Assembly: GCF_010686755.1 (NCBI RefSeq)
Contig: NZ_JAAGXA010000004.1
Location: 124,001-188,000, forward strand
DNA: 64,000 nt
Source: Nocardioides zeae
Lineage (GTDB): Bacteria; Actinomycetota; Actinomycetes; Propionibacteriales; Nocardioidaceae
Reading direction: 5' to 3'
Part shown: in pieces, positions 20,516 through 29,643 of the stretch
How the letters are laid out: every line of letters begins with the position of its first letter
Numbering within the stretch: the first letter of the stretch is position 1
The notes under the pieces: model-generated
Seen by the model: the letters and a program-made list of their open reading frames with translations, nothing else
The model's database searches: none
Told to the model about the DNA's origin: nothing
Translations under genes and position numbers: made by a program

Positions 20516-21662
20516 GGTGCACCTCGCCGTCCTTCACGAGGAACCGGGCGCCGGCGAGCGCCGCCGGCACGTCGTCGGCGACCGCCGCGGTGACGAGCAC
20601 CTGCTCGGCGCCCGCGACGAGGCCGGCCAGCTGGTCGCGGCGGCCGGCGTCGAGCTCGGCGAAGACGTCGTCGAGCACGAGGATGGGGTCGTCGCCGTCG
20701 TCGCGGAGGAGGTCGTACGACGCGAGCCGCAGCGCCAGCGAGAACGACCAGGACTCCCCGTGCGAGGCGTAGCCCTTGACCGGGAGCCGGGTCTCCGCGG
20801 AGGCGAGCGAGCAGTCGAGGTCGTCACGGTGCGGGCCGACGAGGGTGTGGCCGCGGTCGAGCTCGTCCTTGCGGCGGGCCTCGAGGCCGACGCGGAACGG
20901 CTCGGCGAGCTCGGCGGCCACCGGCGTCGCGCCCGCGGCGGGGGTGGGCAGCTCGACGGAGCTGCGGTACTCGGCGTCCGCCGCGTCCCGGCCCACGCCG
21001 CGCGCGACCGCGGCGTAGGCCTTCGCGAGGTAGGGCCGCAGGTCGTGCACGAGCGCGAGCCGCGCGGCGAGGAGCTCGGCCCCGACGCTGACGAGGTGGG
21101 CGTCCCAGGCGTCGAGGGTCGCGAGCGCGCCCTCGGCGGCGCTCCGCCGCGCGGACCCCGCGGTCTTCAGCAGGGTGTTGCGCTGGCGCAGGATCCGCTC
21201 GTAGTCGGCCTTCACGCCCGCGAGACGCGGGGCGCGCAGCACGAGGAGGTCGTCGAGCATCCGCCGCCGGTCGGTCGGGTCGCCCTTGACGAGCGCCAGG
21301 TCGTCGGGGGCGAACACGACGGTGCGCACCAGCCCGACGAGCTCGCGAGCCCGGGGGAGCGCCGACCGGTTGACCCGCGCACGGTTGGCCTTGCCCGGGT
21401 TGATCTCCACCTCGAGCGTCGCCGTGCGCCCGTCCCGCACGACCGCGGCGCGCACGACCGCGCGCTCCGCGCCGTGCCGCACCAGCGGGGCGTCGGAGGC
21501 GACCCGGTGCGACGAGAGCCGCGACAGGTAGTCGATCGCCTCGACGAGGTTCGTCTTGCCCTGGCCGTTGCGGCCCACGAACGCGGTGACACCGGGCTCG
21601 AGCGGCAGCTCGAGGGTCGCGTAGGACCGGAAGTCGTGGAGCGACAGGTGGGAGACGTGCAC
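20505..21662 (-). CDS. recF: DNA replication and repair protein RecF
   Basis: A 385-residue SMC-like ATPase that loads RecA at single-strand gaps. Walker A is GRNGQGKT at residues 30-37. The signature region is [21 protein letters not shown], and Walker B is [13 protein letters not shown]. The N-terminus [20 protein letters not shown] is typical, with GTG as start. The length is usual. It overlaps dciA at its 3' end, and the next gene upstream is divergent, so recF heads the recF-dciA unit. Confidence 0.95.
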   Translation of the reverse strand: MHVSHLSLHDFRSYATLELPLEPGVTAFVGRNGQGKTNLVEAIDYLSRLSSHRVASDAPLVRHGAERAVVRAAVVRDGRTATLEVEINPGKANRARVNRSALPRARELVGLVRTVVFAPDDLALVKGDPTDRRRMLDDLLVLRAPRLAGVKADYERILRQRNTLLKTAGSARRSAAEGALATLDAWDAHLVSVGAELLAARLALVHDLRPYLAKAYAAVARGVGRDAADAEYRSSVELPTPAAGATPVAAELAEPFRVGLEARRKDELDRGHTLVGPHRDDLDCSLASAETRLPVKGYASHGESWSFSLALRLASYDLLRDDGDDPILVLDDVFAELDAGRRDQLAGLVAGAEQVLVTAAVADDVPAALAGARFLVKDGEVHRDA

Positions 21663-21803
21663 GAGCGGGACGGCCTCGCTTGGACGGGGGTGGACGATGG
21701 TGGTCGGTGGAGGTCGAGCCTAGGCGGTCGGCCCGCGACCCCGTGTGTCGCAGCCGCCCGCGACGCGTGCGCCCGAACGGGTTTGAGCGAGCCCTCCGGG
21801 GCC

Positions 21804-21809
21804 TAGGCT
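21804..21809 (+). promoter_or_regulatory. -10 hexamer, leaderless type, for TM2 gene
   Basis: TAGGCT ends seven bases before the ATG at 21817, and no Shine-Dalgarno sequence is present between them. Confidence 0.5.
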
Positions 21810-21816
21810 GCTCGCC

Positions 21817-22221
21817 ATGAGCTACCAGCAGCCCCCCGCGTACGGCGCCCCCTCCGGCGGCGGCCTCTACTTCATCTCCATCATGGGCCAGGAGCAGGGC
21901 CCCCTCGACGTCAACCAGCTCCGCCAGATGGCGACGGCCGGCCAGCTGAAGTCGGACACCCCGGTGCGGTCGACGGACAACCCCAACATCTTCCCGGCCA
22001 AGCAGATCCCTGGGCTGTTCTCCGACAAGGAATGGATGATCACGCTGCTCCTGGGCATCTTCCTGGGCTCGCTGGGCGTCGACCGCTTCTACCTCGGCCA
22101 GACGGGCCTCGGCATCATCAAGCTCATCACCTGCGGTGGCTGCGGCATCTGGCAGATCATCGACATCGTCCTCGTCGCGATGCGCAAGCTCAACGACGCG
22201 CAGGGTCGCCCGCTCTCCTGA
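21817..22221 (+). CDS. GYF_2- and TM2-domain membrane protein
   Basis: A 134-residue protein. Residues ~16-66 resemble a GYF_2 domain ([35 protein letters not shown]). They are followed by a TM2 domain with two helices: [20 protein letters not shown], a CGGCGIWQ turn, then IIDIVLVAM. The conserved GxxGxxRFY motif of TM2 is present. A short Tyr/Pro/Gln tail opens the protein. The role is unknown; GYF-like domains usually bind proline-rich peptides. It is divergent from recF and starts a two-gene plus-strand group with the DUF2752 gene. Confidence 0.88.
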   Translation: MSYQQPPAYGAPSGGGLYFISIMGQEQGPLDVNQLRQMATAGQLKSDTPVRSTDNPNIFPAKQIPGLFSDKEWMITLLLGIFLGSLGVDRFYLGQTGLGIIKLITCGGCGIWQIIDIVLVAMRKLNDAQGRPLS

Positions 22222-22238
22222 CCCGTCATGATGGGTGC

Positions 22239-22649
22239 GTGAGCACCGCACCGACCACCACGACCCCGCGGGTCGCGTCCACCGAGTGGATCGCGGCCGG
22301 CGGGGTCGTCGCGTTGGGGGTGGCCGTCGCCATGGACCCGGCGGGCATCGAGGACGGGCCGATCATCTGCCCGTTCCGCCTGCTCACCGGCCTGCCCTGC
22401 CCGGGCTGCGGCCTGACCCGATCCTGGGTCTACGGGGTGCACGGCCAGTGGGGCGACTCGTTCGCGTCGCACCCGTTCGGCCTGCCGCTGCTCGTCGCCG
22501 TGCTCGTGCTCGCCGTCGTGGCGGTGACCCGCCGCGTACGCCGCGACCCGCCCCCGTCGATCGACCGGATCGTCGGGCACCCCGTCACGAAGATCGTGAT
22601 CGGCGCCTGGCTGGTCTTCTCCGCCGTGCGGCTGGCGCTCGCGCTCTGA
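22239..22649 (+). CDS. DUF2752 membrane protein
   Basis: A 136-residue protein with the DUF2752 signature CPFRLLTGLPCPGCGLTRS followed by WVYGVHGQWGDSFASHPFGL. Membrane helices lie at about residues 18-35, 82-100 and 118-135. The GTG at 22239 is chosen because CATGAT ends six bases upstream and the family signature sits at the usual distance. The function is unknown; the cysteine cluster is a family hallmark. It follows the TM2 gene by 17 bases. Confidence 0.85.
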   Translation: MSTAPTTTTPRVASTEWIAAGGVVALGVAVAMDPAGIEDGPIICPFRLLTGLPCPGCGLTRSWVYGVHGQWGDSFASHPFGLPLLVAVLVLAVVAVTRRVRRDPPPSIDRIVGHPVTKIVIGAWLVFSAVRLALAL

Positions 22650-22708
22650 ACGCTCTCTGAACGCCCTGGGGAACGCCCGAGAGACGCCGCGAGCGCCAGC
22701 CGGCCGGG

Positions 22709-23650
22709 TCAGCGCTGCGCCGGGTGCGCCTCGCCCGACGACTCGCCCGACTCGGGCGCGTCGCCGCCGGCGGGGGCCGCGGTGTGCACGGCGTGGCCGC
22801 CGAACTGGTTGCGCATGGCCGCGATCGCCTTCATCGCGGGGGAGTCGTCCTGGCGGGAGACGAAGCGCGCGTAGAGCGCCGCGGTGATCGCCGGCGTGGC
22901 CACGGCGTTCTCGATGCCGGCCTCGACGGTCCAGCGGCCCTCGCCGGAGTCGTCGGCGTAGCCGCGGATGCTGCTGAGGTTCTCGTCCTCGTCGAGCGCC
23001 GCGACGAGCAGGTCGAGCAGCCAGGACCGGATGACGGTGCCCTCGCGCCACGAGCGGAAGACCTCGGTCACGTTGTCGACCATGTCGACCTTCTCGAGCA
23101 GCTCCCAGCCCTCGGCGTACGACTGCATGATCGCGTACTCGATGCCGTTGTGGACCATCTTCGAGAAGTGGCCGGCGCCCACCTTGCCCGCGTGGACGGA
23201 GCCGAACTCGCCCTCCGGCTTGAGCGCGTCGAAGACCGGCTGCACCTTGGCGACGTCGTCGGCCGAGCCGCCGTACATCAGCGCGTAGCCGTTCTCGAGG
23301 CCCCACACACCGCCCGAGACGCCGCAGTCGACGAACCCGATGCCCTTCGCGCCGAGCTGCTCGGCGTGGGCCTGGTCGTCGGTCCAGCGGGAGTTGCCGC
23401 CGTCGACGACGAGGTCGCCCTCGCCCAGCAGCTCGCCGAGCGCGGTGATGGTGTCGTGGGTCGGCCCACCGGCCGGCACCATCACCCACACGACGCGCGG
23501 CGACGGCAGCGCCTCGACGAGCGCCTCCAGGCTGTCGACGTCGGCGAGGTCCGGGTTGCGGTCGTACCCCACCACCGTGTGGCCCGCGCGGCGGATGCGC
23601 TCGCGCATGTTGCCGCCCATCTTGCCGAGTCCGATCAGGCCGATCTCCAT
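22709..23650 (-). CDS. gnd: 6-phosphogluconate dehydrogenase, decarboxylating
   Basis: A 313-residue enzyme of the short (about 300-residue) type. It oxidises 6-phosphogluconate to ribulose 5-phosphate and CO2 in the pentose phosphate pathway. The start is the ATG at 23650, with AGGGAG six bases before it; the longer frame upstream has no support. The dinucleotide fold begins MEIGLIGLGKMGGNM. Substrate motifs include VDCGVSGGVWGLENGY and KVGAGHFSKMVHNGIEY, with the catalytic Lys in the latter. The C-terminal ~25 residues are low complexity. It sits between recF and dnaN, where actinobacteria often carry gnd. Confidence 0.94.
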   Translation of the reverse strand: MEIGLIGLGKMGGNMRERIRRAGHTVVGYDRNPDLADVDSLEALVEALPSPRVVWVMVPAGGPTHDTITALGELLGEGDLVVDGGNSRWTDDQAHAEQLGAKGIGFVDCGVSGGVWGLENGYALMYGGSADDVAKVQPVFDALKPEGEFGSVHAGKVGAGHFSKMVHNGIEYAIMQSYAEGWELLEKVDMVDNVTEVFRSWREGTVIRSWLLDLLVAALDEDENLSSIRGYADDSGEGRWTVEAGIENAVATPAITAALYARFVSRQDDSPAMKAIAAMRNQFGGHAVHTAAPAGGDAPESGESSGEAHPAQR

Positions 23651-23764
23651 GACGCACTCCCTCGATCTCACACGCTGGTCCGATGAGGCCGGTCGTTCCG
23701 ACCGGCTCGCGATGTCGACGTTACGCACCCGCTCCAGCGCCGTACGGCGAGAGCGGGCGCCGGT

Positions 23765-24901
23765 TCAGGAGAGCAGGCGACGCGGCATCAGCAGGTAGCG
23801 GAAGCCGGGGTCGGTGCCGTCGTCGACGACCCCGCTCATGACCACGGGCTTCGTCGCCTGCGTGAACGCCAGCTGCACCGTCGGCTGGTCGATCGCGCCG
23901 AGGCCGTCGAGCAGGAACTGGGGGTTGAAGCCCGTCACGATGTCGCCGCCGGTGACGTCAGCCTCGACGGACTCGGAGGCCTGCGCCTCGTCGCCGGACC
24001 CGGCGTCGAGGGTCAGCACCCCGTCGGCGAACGCGAGCTGCACCGCGGTGTTGCGCTCCGCGACGAGCGAGACGCGCTTGACCGACTCGACGAGCGCCGC
24101 CTTGCTCAGCGTCGCCACGGTCTGGTGCTCGGTCGGGAAGAGGCTGCGGACCTTGGGGAACTCGCCGTCGAGGAGGCGGGTGGTGGTGCGCCGCACGCCG
24201 CCGTTGGCCGCGCCCTCGAAACCGATGATGCCCTCGCCCGAGCCGCTGGCGGCGAGGGCGATCGTGACCTCGGTGCCGGCGGTCAGCGACTTGGCCGTCT
24301 CGGCGAGCACCTTGGCGGGCACGAGCGCCGCGAACGACTCGTCCGGGCTGCGGGGATCCCACTCGAGCTCGCGCTGCGAGAGGCGGAAGCGGTCGGTGGC
24401 GAGCAGCGAGATCGTGGAGCCCTCGATCTCGAGCCGCACGCCGGTGAGCACCGGCAGCATGTCGTCGCGGCCGGCGGCCGTGACCGCCTGGGCGACGGCG
24501 TGGGCGAAGACGTCGCTGCGGACGGTGCCGGTCGCGGTGGGCATCTCCGGGAGCGCGGGGTACTCCTCGACGGGGAGCGTCTGGAGCGTGAACCGGGCCG
24601 AGCCGCAGACCAGCGAGACCCGGGCGCCGTCGAGGGTCATCTCGACGGGCTTGCTCGGCAGGCTGCGGGTGATGTCGGCCAGCAGACGACCGCTGACGAG
24701 CACGGTGCCCTCGTCGATCACGTCGGCCGACAAGGTGGCCCGTGCGGAGGTCTCGTAGTCGAACGTCGACAGCACGAGGCCGTCCTCGGCCGCCCTGATG
24801 AGGAGACCGGAGAGGACGGGGACGCTCGGCCGCACCGGCAGGCTGCGCGCAGCCCAGGCGACGGCGTCGGCGAGGACGTCGCGTTCGACGCGGAACTTCA
24901 C
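23765..24901 (-). CDS. dnaN: DNA polymerase III sliding clamp (beta subunit)
   Basis: A 378-residue beta clamp that tethers the replicative polymerase to DNA. The start is the GTG at 24901, seven bases after AGGAGG. The N-terminus VKFRVERDVLADAVAWAARS is typical. The clamp's internal threefold repeat is visible, and the end LMPRRLL is the standard family C-terminus that helps form the hydrophobic partner-binding cleft. The region upstream to the dnaA 3' end holds the origin. Confidence 0.96.
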   Translation of the reverse strand: MKFRVERDVLADAVAWAARSLPVRPSVPVLSGLLIRAAEDGLVLSTFDYETSARATLSADVIDEGTVLVSGRLLADITRSLPSKPVEMTLDGARVSLVCGSARFTLQTLPVEEYPALPEMPTATGTVRSDVFAHAVAQAVTAAGRDDMLPVLTGVRLEIEGSTISLLATDRFRLSQRELEWDPRSPDESFAALVPAKVLAETAKSLTAGTEVTIALAASGSGEGIIGFEGAANGGVRRTTTRLLDGEFPKVRSLFPTEHQTVATLSKAALVESVKRVSLVAERNTAVQLAFADGVLTLDAGSGDEAQASESVEADVTGGDIVTGFNPQFLLDGLGAIDQPTVQLAFTQATKPVVMSGVVDDGTDPGFRYLLMPRRLLS

Positions 24902-25331
24902 TGGAGGTCCTCCTGGATGCGGTGTCCGATCAGCCGCCACGGGCGGCACACGGGTGGGAATCGCATCCTGCCATGCGCGGGCAACGGACCGCACCGGGTG
25001 GGGCGGATCGTGTCATTCATCCCCAGGTCGGGGCCGTGGAGGACGTTCGCGGTCATCGGTCCTCGTGGGGTTACCAGGAGAAGTAATAGGGGGTGTGGAC
25101 TCTGTGGACAGACGTCGTTCGCCCAGGTCCGCCCGCGTGCGGGGGTGTGGAGGAGCAGTGGACGGCGGTCGGGGTGAACCACACGCCCGCTGTGGAGGCG
25201 ATCGCGTCGTCGACGCCCGATCCCCAGGTGTCCACAGGGGGTGTGAATGACAAGGGGGGTTCGTGGACAGGCCGCTCCACATCTGACATCGATGTGATTC
25301 GGCCGCCACAGCACCCCGTGGGGACGACTGC
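24902..25331. other. Candidate replication origin (oriC), dnaN-dnaA gap
   Basis: A 430-base gap between dnaN and dnaA, the usual actinobacterial oriC position. It carries DnaA-box-like sites: TGTGGACAG (25103-25111), GTGTCCACA (25228-25236), both one mismatch from TGTGGACAA/TTGTCCACA, plus weaker TGTGGACTC, TGTGGAGGA, TGTGGAGGC and CGTGGACAG sites. It has no perfect 9-mer. A locally AT-richer spot (GAAGTAATAGG, 25080-25090) could be an unwinding element. There is no gene in it. Confidence 0.7.
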
Positions 25332-26762
25332 TCAGCCGCCCTGACGCGCGTGCATCTTGATGCGGTTGGTGAGCTCGCTGACCTGGTTGTAGACGGAGCG
25401 ACGCTCGGCGAGCAGCTGGTTGATCTTGTTGTTGGCGTACATGACCGTCGTGTGGTCGCGGTTGCCGAACTGCTGGCCGATCTTGGGGAGCGAGAGGTCG
25501 GTGAGCTCGCGGCACAGGTACATCGCGATCTGCCGGCCCTGCACGAGGTGACGGCCGCGGCTCGGGCCGGTGAGCTCGTCGATCGGCACACCGAAGTACG
25601 CCGCGGTCTGCGCGATGATCGCCGCCGGGGTGATCTCGGGCTCGCCGCCCTCGGGGATGAGGTCCTTGAGCACGATCTCCGCGAGGGAGAGGTCGACGCC
25701 CTGGCGGTTGAGGTTGGCGAACGCCGTCACCCGGATGAGGGCGCCCTCGAGCTCGCGGATGTTGGTCTGGATCTTCGAGGCGATGAACTCGAGGACGTCC
25801 GGCGGGGCCGTGAGCCGGTCCATCGCCGCCTTCTTGCGGAGGATCGCGATGCGGGTCTCGAGGTCGGGCGCCTGCACGTCGGTGATGAGGCCCCACTCGA
25901 ACCGGCTGCGGAGCCGGTCCTCCAGCGCCTCGAGCCGCTTGGGCGCGCGATCGGAGGTCAGCACGATCTGCTTGTTGGCGTTGTGGAGCGTGTTGAAGGT
26001 GTGGAAGAACTCCTCCTGGGTCTGGGTCTTCCCCTCCAGGAACTGGATGTCGTCGATGAGGAGCACGTCGACGTCGCGGTACTTCCGCTTGAACCGGTCG
26101 AGCCGGTCGTCGCGGACCGCGTTGATGAACTCGTTGGTGAACTCCTCCGAGGACACGTAGCGGACCTTCGCCCCGGCGTACAGGCTGCGCACGTAGTGAC
26201 CGATCGCGTGCAGGAGGTGGGTCTTGCCGAGCCCGGAGTCCCCGTAGACCATCAGCGGGTTGTAGGCCTTGCCGGGCGCCTCGGCGACGGCGACGGCCGC
26301 TGCGTGCGGGAACCGGTTGGACGAGCCGATGACGAACGTCTCGAACGTGTACTTGGGGTTGAGCCGCGTCTCCGTGCCGGCCGCGCCGGCAGCGGCGCGC
26401 GGCGCGTCGACCGCGGGGGGCTCGGGCTCGGTCGTCGACGGTCCGGCGAAGGCCTCGGCACCGGGGGTGGTGGCGGCCGACGCGTCCTCGTCCTCGGGAG
26501 CCAGGTCGACCGGCAGGCTCGGATCGATCGTGACGGCGATGCGCACGTCGTGGCCGAACGCGTCGCTCAGCCCGCCCTCGAGCTGCGAGCGCAGCCGGCC
26601 CTCGAGCTGGGCCCGGGTGAACTCGTTGGGGACCGCGATGATCGCGGTGGTCTCGTGGAGGGTGACGGGCTGGCTGGCGCGCAACCACGCTCGCTGGTGC
26701 ACCTGGAGGTCCGCGAGGACCGATCGCCACGCCTTCGCGAGCTCGGCCGCTCCGTTCTCCAT
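25332..26762 (-). CDS. dnaA: Chromosomal replication initiator DnaA
   Basis: A 476-residue AAA+ initiator. The ATG at 26762 follows GGGAGGAG closely. Domain I covers ~1-85 ([19 protein letters not shown]). Domain II is an acidic, Pro/Ala-rich linker (~88-130). Domain III has Walker [10 protein letters not shown] at 174-182 and Walker [13 protein letters not shown] with D237 and D238. Domain IV has the DnaA-box-binding signature [14 protein letters not shown] near the C-terminus. Length is typical. DnaA-box-like sites lie on both sides of the gene. Confidence 0.97.
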   Translation of the reverse strand: MENGAAELAKAWRSVLADLQVHQRAWLRASQPVTLHETTAIIAVPNEFTRAQLEGRLRSQLEGGLSDAFGHDVRIAVTIDPSLPVDLAPEDEDASAATTPGAEAFAGPSTTEPEPPAVDAPRAAAGAAGTETRLNPKYTFETFVIGSSNRFPHAAAVAVAEAPGKAYNPLMVYGDSGLGKTHLLHAIGHYVRSLYAGAKVRYVSSEEFTNEFINAVRDDRLDRFKRKYRDVDVLLIDDIQFLEGKTQTQEEFFHTFNTLHNANKQIVLTSDRAPKRLEALEDRLRSRFEWGLITDVQAPDLETRIAILRKKAAMDRLTAPPDVLEFIASKIQTNIRELEGALIRVTAFANLNRQGVDLSLAEIVLKDLIPEGGEPEITPAAIIAQTAAYFGVPIDELTGPSRGRHLVQGRQIAMYLCRELTDLSLPKIGQQFGNRDHTTVMYANNKINQLLAERRSVYNQVSELTNRIKMHARQGG

Positions 26763-26837
26763 CAGGGCTCCTCCCGATCGCTGCCGAGCGCCGGTCGGGC
26801 TCGGGGTCGGGGTCGATCCTGCCGCATGAGGGAGCAA

Positions 26838-27068
26838 TTTCCACAGTCTTCTCCACAGGCTGTGCAGAACCGTGGGGAGGACGGACGCGCGGCGCGCCGC
26901 GGAGGTCCGCAGCCGTCGTTCCGGCCGTCGCCGCTGGTCAGCGGACGGTGCCGCCGGGCCGTGCTCCGCGATGCGGGCGGGGTGCTGCGGCGACCTCCGT
27001 CACCCTACGGCTTTCCACAGCGGTGGACAGACCTGTGGAGAGAAGAACAACGGTGTAGTTTGTCCACA
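26838..27068. promoter_or_regulatory. DnaA-box cluster upstream of dnaA / rpmH
   Basis: The 498-base dnaA-rpmH gap has TTTCCACAG (26838 and 27012), TTCTCCACA (26849), CTGTGGAGA (27033) and a perfect TTGTCCACA (27060-27068). They sit between the divergent dnaA and rpmH genes and could serve autoregulation or be part of the origin. No gene is credible in 26763-27260. Confidence 0.6.
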
Positions 27069-27080
27069 GGCATCGAGGGT

Positions 27081-27110
27081 TTGACCCTGTTCCTCCCCTG
27101 CGCGTACCGT
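27081..27110 (+). promoter_or_regulatory. rpmH promoter
   Basis: TTGACC (27081-27086) and TACCGT (27105-27110) are separated by 18 bases, a good vegetative promoter for rpmH-rnpA. Transcription would begin near 27117, giving a leader of about 145 bases. A perfect DnaA box lies 12 bases before the -35 box. Confidence 0.6.
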
Positions 27111-27260
27111 TCCTAGGTCGCCGGGGCTGTCTCGACCGGTGCCGCATGTCCACGGAGGGGTCGACGTGACCCGGCCGTGGGCGGGCGGTGCCAGCCGATG
27201 GCTGAGACCCCCGTCCCGGTGATGGACATCGTCGAATCCAGCTGACCCCCGGAGAGTCTC

Positions 27261-27398
27261 GTGAGCAAGCGCACGTTCCAGCCGAACAACCGCCGTCGTC
27301 ACAAGGTGCACGGCTTCCGCCTGCGGATGCGCACCCGCGCCGGCCGCGCGATCATCACCGCGCGCCGCCGCAAGGGCCGCAAGAGCCTGACCGTCTGA
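27261..27398 (+). CDS. rpmH: 50S ribosomal protein L34
   Basis: A 45-residue basic protein from a [23 protein letters not shown], then [19 protein letters not shown] and a KSLTV end. This is the standard L34 pattern. A GGAGAG box lies a few bases upstream of the GTG. It is too short to stand out as a long frame but is unmistakable by sequence and by its position before rnpA. Confidence 0.96.
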   Translation: MSKRTFQPNNRRRHKVHGFRLRMRTRAGRAIITARRRKGRKSLTV

Positions 27399-27422
27399 GT
27401 CTCCCCCGCGGAGACGGCGATC

Positions 27423-27773
27423 GTGCTCGCGCGCGACCAGCGCATGCGTCGTGGGCACGAGTTCGCCACGGCGGTGCGTTCTGGGCGCCGTGCGGGCTCC
27501 CGCACGTTGGTGTGTCACTGGGCCGACGCGGAGGATTCCCTCCGCGTCGGCTTCGTCGTGAGCAAGGCAGTCGGCAACTCCGTGGTGCGCAACCGCGTGA
27601 AGCGCCGGCTGCGGCACGACGTCGACGCCCTCGTACGGCGCGGGGTCACCCCCAGCAGCGGCCTCCTCGTCGTGCGGGCGCTCCCGGCGTCCGCGGACGC
27701 GACCTCCGCGGACCTGATGGTGGACCTGGAGCGGGGACTGCAGCGCGTCGTCCGCCCGCGGGAACGCGCATGA
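27423..27773 (+). CDS. rnpA: Ribonuclease P protein component
   Basis: A 116-residue basic protein that assists the RNase P ribozyme in 5' maturation of tRNA. The signature is [18 protein letters not shown], and the N-terminus [20 protein letters not shown] is typical. The GTG start is 24 bases after rpmH. Its stop overlaps the yidD ATG by four bases. RNase P RNA itself is not in this window. Confidence 0.94.
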   Translation: MLARDQRMRRGHEFATAVRSGRRAGSRTLVCHWADAEDSLRVGFVVSKAVGNSVVRNRVKRRLRHDVDALVRRGVTPSSGLLVVRALPASADATSADLMVDLERGLQRVVRPRERA

Positions 27774-28003
27774 AGTACGTGCTGATCGGTTTCCTCAAGC
27801 TGTACCGGCTGCTCATCAGCCCGCTGTACGGCCAGGTGTGCCGCTACCACCCGTCGTGCTCGGCGTACGCACTCGAGGCGGTGACCCAGCACGGCAGCGT
27901 CCGGGGGTCGTGGCTCGCGGTCCGGCGCCTGTCACGCTGTCATCCATGGGCTGCCGGGGGTTACGACCCGGTTCCCGAGCGCCGGCCGGCGTCACGTCAC
28001 TGA
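27770..28003 (+). CDS. yidD: Membrane protein insertion efficiency factor YidD
   Basis: A 77-residue protein with the family core [36 protein letters not shown] and [18 protein letters not shown]. It has an amphipathic N-terminal helix at the membrane and three conserved cysteines. It overlaps rnpA (ATGA) and precedes yidC, whose product it helps. Length is normal. Confidence 0.94.
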   Translation: MKYVLIGFLKLYRLLISPLYGQVCRYHPSCSAYALEAVTQHGSVRGSWLAVRRLSRCHPWAAGGYDPVPERRPASRH

Positions 28004-28021
28004 TAACGAGGAGCATTCCCC

Positions 28022-29074
28022 GTGTTCGAATTCTTCGGCACCATCGGCGGTCTGATCATGACGCCGCTCTACTACGTGGTGTCCGCGGTCATGCTGGCGT
28101 GGCACAAGGTGTTCTCGCTCTTCCTCGACCCGAACGGCGGCCTCTCGTGGCTGCTGTCCATCGTGGGTCTCACCCTCGTCATCCGTGCGGCCCTGATCCC
28201 GCTGTTCGTCAAGCAGATCAAGTCGAGCCGCAACATGGCGCTTCTGCAGCCCCAGGTGCGGGAGCTGCAGAAGAAGTACAAGCACGACCGGGAGCGTCTC
28301 GCGCAGGAGACGATGAAGCTCTACAAGGAGGCGGGGACCAACCCGTTCGCCTCCTGCCTGCCGATCCTGCTGCAGATGCCGATCTTCTTCGCGCTGTTCC
28401 GGATGATCGACCAGGCGGCCAAGAAGGGCACGGCGCACGGCTTCCTCACCGAGGACCTGGCCGACCAGTTCGGTCAGTCGCGCCTCTTCGGTGACGCCGG
28501 CACGAACGAGGGCATCCCGATCTCGGGCACGTTCCTCAGCGGCGACGGCACCGCGGTGATGATCCTGGCGGCCGTCCTCGTGGTGGCGATGACCGCGACG
28601 ACCTTCCTCACGCAGCGTCAGCTCATGGCGAAGAACATGCCGCCGGAGGCCCTCACCGGCCCCTACGCCCAGCAGCAGAAGATGCTCCTCTACGTGCTCC
28701 CCGTCGTCTTCGCGGTCGGTGGCGTGGCGTTCCCGATCGGCGTCCTCATGTACTGGACGACGTCGAACCTCTGGACCATGAGCCAGCAGTTCTACGTGAT
28801 CCGCCGGAACCCCGCTCCGGGCACGCCGGCGGCGAAGGCCAAGGCCGAGCGCGACGCGGAGAAGGCGAAGCGCAAGGGTGTCTCGACCGGCGACGTCTCC
28901 CTCGAGAAGTCCGCGGGCGGCACTGCGGTGGTCGACGACGAGGCCGAGGCGCCCCGCCCGCGGGTGCAGCCCCAGCGTCAGACGAAGGCGCAGCGGTCGA
29001 AGCAGCAGGGTGGCGGCCCCCGGCCGACGGGCGGCGCGAAGAGCGTCCCCACCAAGTCCAAGAAGAAGCGCTGA
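28022..29074 (+). CDS. yidC: Membrane protein insertase YidC
   Basis: A 350-residue YidC/Oxa1 insertase that folds proteins into the inner membrane, alone or with SecYEG. It uses a GTG start. The membrane helices are at about residues 5-30, 42-60, 105-130, 175-200 and 220-245. The cytoplasmic loop after the second helix contains the basic KQIKSSRNMALLQPQVRELQ segment. The core includes NPFASCLPILLQMPIFFALF. The C-terminal ~80 residues are charged and Gln/Lys-rich, ending KSKKKR, a form common in actinobacteria. It is in the rpmH-rnpA-yidD-yidC-jag-rsmG run. Confidence 0.95.
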   Translation: MFEFFGTIGGLIMTPLYYVVSAVMLAWHKVFSLFLDPNGGLSWLLSIVGLTLVIRAALIPLFVKQIKSSRNMALLQPQVRELQKKYKHDRERLAQETMKLYKEAGTNPFASCLPILLQMPIFFALFRMIDQAAKKGTAHGFLTEDLADQFGQSRLFGDAGTNEGIPISGTFLSGDGTAVMILAAVLVVAMTATTFLTQRQLMAKNMPPEALTGPYAQQQKMLLYVLPVVFAVGGVAFPIGVLMYWTTSNLWTMSQQFYVIRRNPAPGTPAAKAKAERDAEKAKRKGVSTGDVSLEKSAGGTAVVDDEAEAPRPRVQPQRQTKAQRSKQQGGGPRPTGGAKSVPTKSKKKR

Positions 29075-29102
29075 GAGCGCTCGGAAGAGATCGGTGGACG
29101 AG

Positions 29103-29636
29103 ATGTCTGACGTGGCGGAGACGACCGACGAGGTGTCGACGACCGAGGGTGGTGCGCCCGCGGAGACCGGAGCGGACCGGGTCACTCGGCTCGAGCGAGA
29201 GGGCGACATCGCGGCTGACTACCTCGAGGAGCTCCTCGACATCGCCGACCTGGATGGCGACATCGACATGGACGTCGAGGGTGACCGTGCGGCGGTGTCG
29301 ATCGTGGGCGGCGACCTCGACCAGCTCGTCGGCAGCCGCGGCGAGGTGCTCGAGGCGCTTCAGGAGCTGACGCGGCTCGCGGTCTACCGCGAGACCGGCG
29401 AGCGCTCCCGGCTGATGCTCGACGTCGCGGGCTACCGCGCCGACCGTCGTGCCGAGCTGGAGAAGGTGGCGGCGGACGCCATCGAGGAGGTGAAGGCGAC
29501 GGGTGAGCGAGTCTCGCTCAAGCCGATGTCGCCCTTCGAGCGCAAGGTGGTCCACGACGCCGTGGCGGCCGCCGGGCTGACCTCCGAGTCCGAGGGCGCC
29601 GAGTCGCGTCGTCACGTGGTCGTGCTCCCCGCGTGA
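29103..29636 (+). CDS. jag: RNA-binding protein KhpB/Jag (KH and R3H)
   Basis: A 177-residue RNA-binding protein. The N-terminus is acidic. The KH-like part contains YLEELLDIADLDGDID and DLDQLVGSRGEVLEALQEL with the GxxG-like VGSRG. The R3H domain contains VSLKPMSPFERKVVHDAV. The ATG at 29103 is used; a GTG at 29094, nearer to a GGAAGAG box, is an alternative. It usually pairs with KhpA and influences cell-wall synthesis. It is adjacent to yidC, as in most Gram-positive bacteria. Confidence 0.92.
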   Translation: MSDVAETTDEVSTTEGGAPAETGADRVTRLEREGDIAADYLEELLDIADLDGDIDMDVEGDRAAVSIVGGDLDQLVGSRGEVLEALQELTRLAVYRETGERSRLMLDVAGYRADRRAELEKVAADAIEEVKATGERVSLKPMSPFERKVVHDAVAAAGLTSESEGAESRRHVVVLPA

Positions 29637-29643
29637 GGTCCTG

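Noticed and set aside
24898..26856. 652-codon frame over dnaA
   Set aside because: Shadow frame of dnaA; composition is typical of an off-frame reading.
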